This document shows, one piece after another, positions 52,002 to 56,873 of a stretch of 56,873 nt of DNA. This DNA is from Arthrobacter sp. SO5 (GTDB taxonomy: Bacteria > Actinomycetota > Actinomycetes > Actinomycetales > Micrococcaceae). The number at the start of each line of letters is the position of its first letter. The stretch's first letter is position 1. Where the stretch lies: the NCBI RefSeq assembly GCF_020532805.1, contig NZ_MQTQ01000068.1:55411-112283 (forward strand), in the 5' to 3' direction. The notes under the pieces are model-generated. The model was not told where the DNA came from and ran no database searches. It saw only the letters and a program-made list of their open reading frames with translations. The position numbers and the translations under genes are program-made.

Positions 52002-53042
52002 GTGCCGCGTGAGACGGAAGCAGATGAGGTGGGCGGGTCCCGTGAAGACCCGGCCCGCATGCTCCATCATGCCGCAGGGCTCAGGAGGTTCTCACGGCGC
52101 GGTTTCCTGATCGGCGCGGGCTCGGCTTCCGTGCTGGCGGGGGACATGCTCTTCACCCGCAGGGTGCAGGCCGAGCGCCGGGTCAACAAAATACTCCGGG
52201 TGCCGGATGACACCGCGGACAAGTACTTCCCCCAGGCCAGCTGGTTCCTGTTTCCCGGCTACAAGACAGGCTGGGAGGAAGGGCAGTGGATTCTGAATGC
52301 GCTGCGAGGGGCACTCAACAAACGCGGCCAGCTCGCCGCCGTCGGCTATTCCAATGTGGGCCTGGACATCGACAAGATCGTCATCGCCGTCGTGGAGTAC
52401 ACCCGGGCCCGGAAGCTCAGCACCCTGTACTTTTACGGCCACAGCTTCGGCGGCATGGTGGCAACGCAGGTGGCCGCCCGGCTCCGGGAGCTGCACGGCA
52501 TAGAGGTGGCGTTCGTCCTGCTCGATTCCAGCCCCAGCAGCAGGTATGACGTCCTGGACCCGAGCTGGTTCGAGGGGGTGGTGTTCCTCTACGAAAACGG
52601 CTTCCGCTTCCCCACGGTGCTGCGCGGCGGGTACGAGCTCGGCGAGCGGATGCTGCACAAGAACGAACGGAGCTGGGGGCAGGTCCTGGACCAGACGCTG
52701 GAGCAGCTCTCGCCGATTGCGCCCTCGAGCGTGCTGATCCAGTCCGAGTCCGCCTACATCTACCACTTCGATCCGCGCCGATTCGCCGGAAAGCTCGGCG
52801 GAACCCGGATGGCGTTCATCGGCAACCCGCGGGACGCCACCGTGGACTACGAGTCGGCGCGGGATGCCTGGGGGTTCATCTTCAAGGACAACATGGCCTC
52901 CGACTCGCTGCGGACATTCGGCGCCCGCCCGGCTCACGCCAGCCCGGGATGGAGCCCGTTCGTCTACCGGCCCCTCATCGAGGAGCTGCAGGACGAGCTC
53001 TTCCCGCTGCCCTCCGGTGGCGGGAAGAGGACCGCGTTCTAG
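52002..53042 (+). CDS. Tat-exported alpha/beta hydrolase-like protein
   Basis: The protein opens with a twin-arginine signal: FSRRGFLIGAGSASVLAG, then a processing region near RRVQA. The mature part (about 290 residues) has an alpha/beta-hydrolase elbow YFYGHSFGGMVATQVA and a plausible acid at LLDSSPSSRYD; a His near the end (RPAHASPGW) could complete a triad. I cannot name the family. The start is uncertain: GTG 52002 is only 2 nt from its GTAGAGG, while ATG 52059 gives a more normal n-region but has a poor ribosome site. The location is outside the membrane. Confidence 0.65.
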   Translation: MPRETEADEVGGSREDPARMLHHAAGLRRFSRRGFLIGAGSASVLAGDMLFTRRVQAERRVNKILRVPDDTADKYFPQASWFLFPGYKTGWEEGQWILNALRGALNKRGQLAAVGYSNVGLDIDKIVIAVVEYTRARKLSTLYFYGHSFGGMVATQVAARLRELHGIEVAFVLLDSSPSSRYDVLDPSWFEGVVFLYENGFRFPTVLRGGYELGERMLHKNERSWGQVLDQTLEQLSPIAPSSVLIQSESAYIYHFDPRRFAGKLGGTRMAFIGNPRDATVDYESARDAWGFIFKDNMASDSLRTFGARPAHASPGWSPFVYRPLIEELQDELFPLPSGGGKRTAF

Positions 53043-53074
53043 CGCCTGCGCCTTTCCCGGCCGGCCGTTGCGGG

Positions 53075-53929
53075 CTAGATCTGGTTCTTCAGGTCCGCGA
53101 CGGAGTTCAGGACCTGGTTCGGCCGGAACGGGAAAGCGGCGATGTCGTCCCGGTGGGTGATGCCGCTGAGGACGAGGACGGTGTGCAGCCCGGCCTCCAT
53201 GCCGGCGATGATGTCCGTATCCATGCGGTCGCCGATCATGGCCGTGGTTTCGGAGTGCGCGTCGATCTGGTTCATGGCCGAGCGGAACATCATCGGGTTG
53301 GGCTTGCCCACAATGTACGGCTCCCGGCCGGTCGCCTTGGAGATGAGCGCGGCGATGGCGCCGGTGGCCGGCATCGGACCGTCCTTCGAGGGGCCGGTGG
53401 CGTCCGGGTTGGTGGCGATGAACCGCGCACCGCCCAGGATCAGCCGGATTGCCATGGTGATGGCCTCGAAGGAGTAGGTGCGGGTTTCGCCGAGCACCAC
53501 AAAGTCCGGGTCCTGATCGGTGAGGATGAAACCGGCCTCGTGGAGCGCCGTCGTGAGTCCTGCTTCACCGATAGTGTAGGCCCGGTTGCCGGACTCCGAG
53601 CCGCGCACCTGGTCCTTGAGGAACTGGGCCGTCGCCAGCGCCGAGGTCCAGATGTTTTCCTCCGGAATCTCCAGGCCGGAACTCTTCAGCCGCGCAGCCA
53701 GGTCCCGGGGAGTGTAGATCGAGTTGTTGGTCAGGACGAGGAACCGCCGGGAGGTGTCCACCCAGCGCTGGATGAGTTCCGCGGCGCCCGGGATGGGCTG
53801 GTTCTCGTGCACCAGCACGCCGTCCATGTCGGTCAGCCAGCACTCTATGTCCTGGCCGCTGCGGTATACCGACGCCCGTGCAGGTACGTCGTCTGAATCG
53901 CTTCCGTGGTCTTCGCGCTGGTCATCCAT
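53075..53929 (-). CDS. HAD family IIA phosphatase, NagD-like
   Basis: A 284-residue HAD phosphatase with all four motifs: WLTDMDGVLVHENQPIPGA (nucleophile Asp), LVLTNNSIYTPRDLAARL, the Lys in IVGKPNPMMF, and MIGDRMDTDIIAGMEAGL. The C2-type cap lies between motifs II and III, as in NagD and p-nitrophenyl phosphatases. GGAGGACACC before ATG 53929 is an excellent ribosome site and settles the start; the much longer open frame upstream crosses the divergent methyltransferase gene. The substrate is probably a sugar or nucleotide phosphate. Confidence 0.92.
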   Translation of the reverse strand: MDDQREDHGSDSDDVPARASVYRSGQDIECWLTDMDGVLVHENQPIPGAAELIQRWVDTSRRFLVLTNNSIYTPRDLAARLKSSGLEIPEENIWTSALATAQFLKDQVRGSESGNRAYTIGEAGLTTALHEAGFILTDQDPDFVVLGETRTYSFEAITMAIRLILGGARFIATNPDATGPSKDGPMPATGAIAALISKATGREPYIVGKPNPMMFRSAMNQIDAHSETTAMIGDRMDTDIIAGMEAGLHTVLVLSGITHRDDIAAFPFRPNQVLNSVADLKNQI

Positions 53930-53971
53930 GGTGTCCTCCGCCGTAAGTGTGCCGCTACCTGTGTCCCAGTC

Positions 53972-53977
53972 TAATGT
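53972..53977 (+). promoter_or_regulatory. -10-like box of a probable leaderless methyltransferase transcript
   Basis: TAATGT ends 6 nt before GTG 53984. GAGG lies in the gap but directly abuts the start codon, too close to serve as a ribosome site. Confidence 0.45.
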
Positions 53978-53983
53978 TGAGGC

Positions 53984-54682
53984 GTGACTGAACCCGAGAC
54001 CCCCCGCGAAGCCCCCGCCGAACCACCGGCCGACAACGCGGCCGGGACGGAGACCGGGGCTGAACCCAAACCGGAGGTCGGCGTCGGCCCCTGGGAAGGC
54101 GAGCTGCCCCAGGGCGGGCATTGGGATCCGGATCTCCTGGCGGACGGTGACCGCCGCAACGTGGTGGACAGCTACCGCTACTGGAAGCACGAGGCGATCG
54201 TGGCGGACCTGGACGCCAAGCGCCACAACTTCCACATCGCCATCGAAAACTGGCAGCACGACATGAACATCGGCACCGTCGTGCGCACGGCCAACGCGTT
54301 CCTCGCCAAGGAAGTCCACATCATCGGACGACGCCGCTGGAACCGCCGCGGGGCCATGGTCACGGACCGGTACCAGCACATCCGCCACCACCCCACCGTG
54401 GCCGACTTCGTGGCGTGGGCGCAGGGGGAGGGGCTGGCCATCATCGGGATTGACATCTTCCCCGACTCCGTTCCGCTGGAAACCTATGAACTGCCCCGCG
54501 ACTGCGTGTTGGTGTTCGGGCAGGAGGGGCCCGGACTGACCCCCGAGGTCCACGAGGCCGCCGTGGACACCTTGTCGATCGAACAGTTCGGCTCCACGCG
54601 CTCCATCAACGCCGCCTCCGCCGCAGCCATTGCGATGCACGCCTGGATCCGCCGGCACGTCTTCAACCAACTCCCGGGGTAG
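53984..54682 (+). CDS. TrmH/SpoU family RNA methyltransferase
   Basis: A 232-residue SPOUT methyltransferase that 2'-O-methylates tRNA or rRNA. The three SpoU motifs are in order: NIGTVVRTANAF (motif 1), LVFGQEGPGLT (motif 2) and FGSTRSINAASAAAIAMHAW (motif 3, SAM knot). A Pro/Glu-rich N-terminal tail of about 45 residues precedes the fold. The start is GTG. It is divergent from the NagD-like gene. The exact RNA target is not defined. Confidence 0.9.
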   Translation: MTEPETPREAPAEPPADNAAGTETGAEPKPEVGVGPWEGELPQGGHWDPDLLADGDRRNVVDSYRYWKHEAIVADLDAKRHNFHIAIENWQHDMNIGTVVRTANAFLAKEVHIIGRRRWNRRGAMVTDRYQHIRHHPTVADFVAWAQGEGLAIIGIDIFPDSVPLETYELPRDCVLVFGQEGPGLTPEVHEAAVDTLSIEQFGSTRSINAASAAAIAMHAWIRRHVFNQLPG

Positions 54683-54735
54683 GGGCTTAGGGCTAGGGAC
54701 GCCCGGAGCCCGCGCGAGGGGGCACTTCACGGCAG

Positions 54736-55200
54736 TGTTTCCCCACCGACCCCGACGAGGAGTCCATCCTGAGCCTCGGATCTGCCGCGCGCCTCTGGAA
54801 CGCACCCCTGCCCGGCTGGCTTGAGGAGGACTGGCGCATCCACCTGGCCCGACGCCGGGGCCACAGCAGGCCCCGACGGGTCAACGTCGTGGGGCACAAG
54901 CTGGCACTCCGTCCGGATGAAGTAGTGGAGCTCGACGGCGCCCGGCTCACCTCGCCCGCGCGGTCCTGGCTGGACCTGGCCGCGGTCCTCAGCGCCGACG
55001 ACCTTGTCATTGCCGGCGATTCCCTGGTCTGCGGCCCGACGCCGCCCGAAACGCGGCTCCGCCTGGCGCTGGTCCGGGCCGGGCTGCCTGAACAGGTGCT
55101 CAACCACGTGGTCTGGGGTGCGGACCCCTGGGGTGACCACGGTTCTCCCGTTCTGTGGCCCGACGACGGACTTGCCGGCACCCCGGAAGCGAGTATTAAG
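54736..55200 (+). pseudogene. Remnant of an AbiEi/DUF559-type gene
   Basis: An open frame without credible start or stop carries pieces of a known actinobacterial pattern: SAARLWNAPLPGWLEEDWRI, then RLTSPARSWLDLAAVLSADD, then LVIAGDSLV, and, after an apparent internal deletion, LRLALVRAGLPEQVLNHVVW. In intact relatives this is the AbiEi-like half followed by a DUF559-type nuclease domain, which is missing here. The frame runs on out of phase into the aldolase gene. There is no ribosome site before the first residues. It is a decayed fragment filling most of the 633-nt gap. The boundaries are approximate. Confidence 0.6.
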
Positions 55201-55237
55201 GCCCCGGTGACCGGAAACACTGCCCCGGCGCGGGAAT

Positions 55238-55257
55238 GGCTAGGATGGTTCCTAGCC
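55238..55257. promoter_or_regulatory. Palindrome upstream of fba
   Basis: GGCTAGGA and TCCTAGCC form a perfect 8-bp inverted repeat around 4 nt, 58 nt before the aldolase ATG. TAGGAT within it resembles a -10, so it could be an operator on the fba promoter; a leader hairpin is also possible. Confidence 0.4.
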
Positions 55258-55315
55258 GACGAGGTTCACTCCAGGGTCCACCAGCCCGCAGACGAAATTC
55301 ACTTTAGGAGTCAGC

Positions 55316-56335
<1,020 letters not shown>

Positions 56336-56337
56336 GC

Positions 56338-56766
56338 ATGTCCGACGAGTTCCGCAAGAACCTGATGGGCCCCGAGCCCACGCTCCTGCCTGCCGAAACC
56401 GAGGTTTACGCCGCTCTGGATGCGGGTCAGGAAGCCCTGGACCTGGTGGAGCAGCACCCCACGTCCTCGCTGCTCTGGGCCGTGCTGGCCGAGGAAGCGT
56501 GGACCGAGGGCCGGACAATCGATTCCTACGCCTACTCCCGCGTCGGCTACCACCGCGGCCTGGATTCGCTGCGCCGCAACGGCTGGCGCGGCGTCGGGCC
56601 TATCCCGTGGGGGCACGAGCCCAACCGCGGCTTCCTGCGCGCACTGTACTCGCTGGGCCGCGCATCCGCCGCGATCGGCGAGGCCGAGGAGCCGGCGCGG
56701 ATTGAGAAGTTCCTGAACGACTCCGACCCCACCGCCAAGGCAGCCATCGAAACCGAGAGACGCTGA
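56338..56766 (+). CDS. DUF3151 family protein
   Basis: A 142-residue soluble protein of the actinobacterial DUF3151 family. Typical segments are FRKNLMGPEPTLLP at the start, SLLWAVLAEEAWTEGRTIDS in the middle and GWRGVGPIPWGHEPNRGFLR near the end. It starts 2 nt after the aldolase stop and must be co-transcribed with it. Its biochemical role is not known to me. A nested palindromic repeat begins 3 nt after its stop. Confidence 0.92.
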   Translation: MSDEFRKNLMGPEPTLLPAETEVYAALDAGQEALDLVEQHPTSSLLWAVLAEEAWTEGRTIDSYAYSRVGYHRGLDSLRRNGWRGVGPIPWGHEPNRGFLRALYSLGRASAAIGEAEEPARIEKFLNDSDPTAKAAIETERR

Positions 56767-56769
56767 CAG

Positions 56770-56832
56770 CAACGCGGGGTCACTCACGGCCCGTTCCACC
56801 AGGGTGGATGGGCCGTAAGTGACCCCGCGTTG
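56770..56832. repeat. Nested palindromic repeat, copy 2
   Basis: An outer 15-bp perfect stem CAACGCGGGGTCACT (56770-56784, 56818-56832), an inner ACGGCCC/GGGCCGT (56786-56792, 56810-56816) and an innermost TCCACC/GGTGGA (56795-56800, 56803-56808) nest within 63 nt. It shares the AACGCGGGGTCA outer arm and GGCCC inner arm with the copy at 43678-43742, and like it sits directly after a stop codon. Confidence 0.9.
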
Positions 56833-56852
56833 GGGATAAACGACGACGGCGG

Positions 56853-56873
56853 GCGCTCACCAAAAGGTGGCGC
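56853..56873. terminator. Hairpin at the window end
   Basis: GCGC(T)CACC and GGTGGCGC pair around an AAAA loop, 8 bp with one bulged T. It may belong to a gene beyond the window; no T-tract is visible before the sequence ends. Confidence 0.35.

Noticed and set aside
53930..54805. N-terminal extension of the NagD-like phosphatase to a 576-residue protein.
   Set aside because: It would run through the divergent methyltransferase gene, and GGAGGACACC places the start at 53929.

Overview
The window comes from a high-GC actinobacterium. Gene content and order (Asp23/AmaP envelope operon, sugar permeases without a local ATPase, kdpFABC-DE, ANTAR and DUF3151 proteins, GTG/TTG starts, apparently leaderless promoters) point to the Micrococcaceae, probably Arthrobacter or Pseudarthrobacter. 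This assignment is inferred from content; no rRNA or species marker is present. I see no tRNA, rRNA, CRISPR array, transposase, integrase or phage gene. The region looks like ordinary chromosome rich in catabolic operons.

Layout. 1-2.1 kb: an Asp23/DUF2273/AmaP-type envelope operon, cut at its 5' end by the window edge. 2.2-7.0 kb: a LacI-controlled sugar ABC transporter (lipoprotein, two permeases, a small membrane protein, the LacI regulator) with a near-perfect LacI operator in front. 7.1-8.8 kb: an unknown gene and exonuclease III. 9.0-13.3 kb: a valine-catabolic operon (mmsA, 3-hydroxyisobutyryl-CoA hydrolase, mmsB, enoyl-CoA hydratase). 13.5-17.1 kb: MarR regulator, acyl-CoA synthetase and a divergent acyl-CoA dehydrogenase. 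17.2-19.0 kb: a PAS-PAS-GAF-GGDEF protein. 19.0-28.3 kb: the most coherent catabolic locus, with a glutaryl-CoA dehydrogenase, a LysR regulator, a class III CoA-transferase, a thioesterase, a second acyl-CoA dehydrogenase, SDR, thiolase, MaoC hydratase and an MHS permease. Two closely matching LysR-type boxes tie the divergent halves together. I read it as a complete glutarate-to-acetyl-CoA module.

28.3-36.3 kb: kdpE, kdpD (frameshifted), kdpC, kdpB, kdpA, kdpF and an extra 39-residue membrane microprotein in front of kdpF. 36.5-37.7 kb: an N-terminally truncated APC-type permease divergent from kdp. 37.8-43.6 kb: a cold-shock protein, a glycosyltransferase, two alpha/beta hydrolases, a DUF2252 protein and a zinc alcohol dehydrogenase. 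43.7-47.4 kb: ketone-body CoA-transferase A/B plus thiolase, divergent from an IclR regulator with palindromic operators next to both starts. 47.4-51.9 kb: nadE, an FAD monooxygenase, pyrE, a GAF-ANTAR protein and a STAS-like protein. 52.0-56.9 kb: a Tat-exported hydrolase-like protein, a NagD-type phosphatase, a TrmH-type methyltransferase, a remnant of an AbiEi/DUF559-type gene, fructose-bisphosphate aldolase and a DUF3151 protein.

The genes converge on acyl-CoA metabolism: valine, a probable C5 dicarboxylate and ketone bodies are all led to acetyl-CoA or propionyl-CoA by separately regulated operons (MarR nearby, LysR, IclR). Non-coding highlights are a nested palindromic repeat family (two copies, each beside a stop codon), a 17-bp motif shared by two divergent catabolic promoters, and seven genes whose -10-like hexamer lies 6-7 nt before the start codon.
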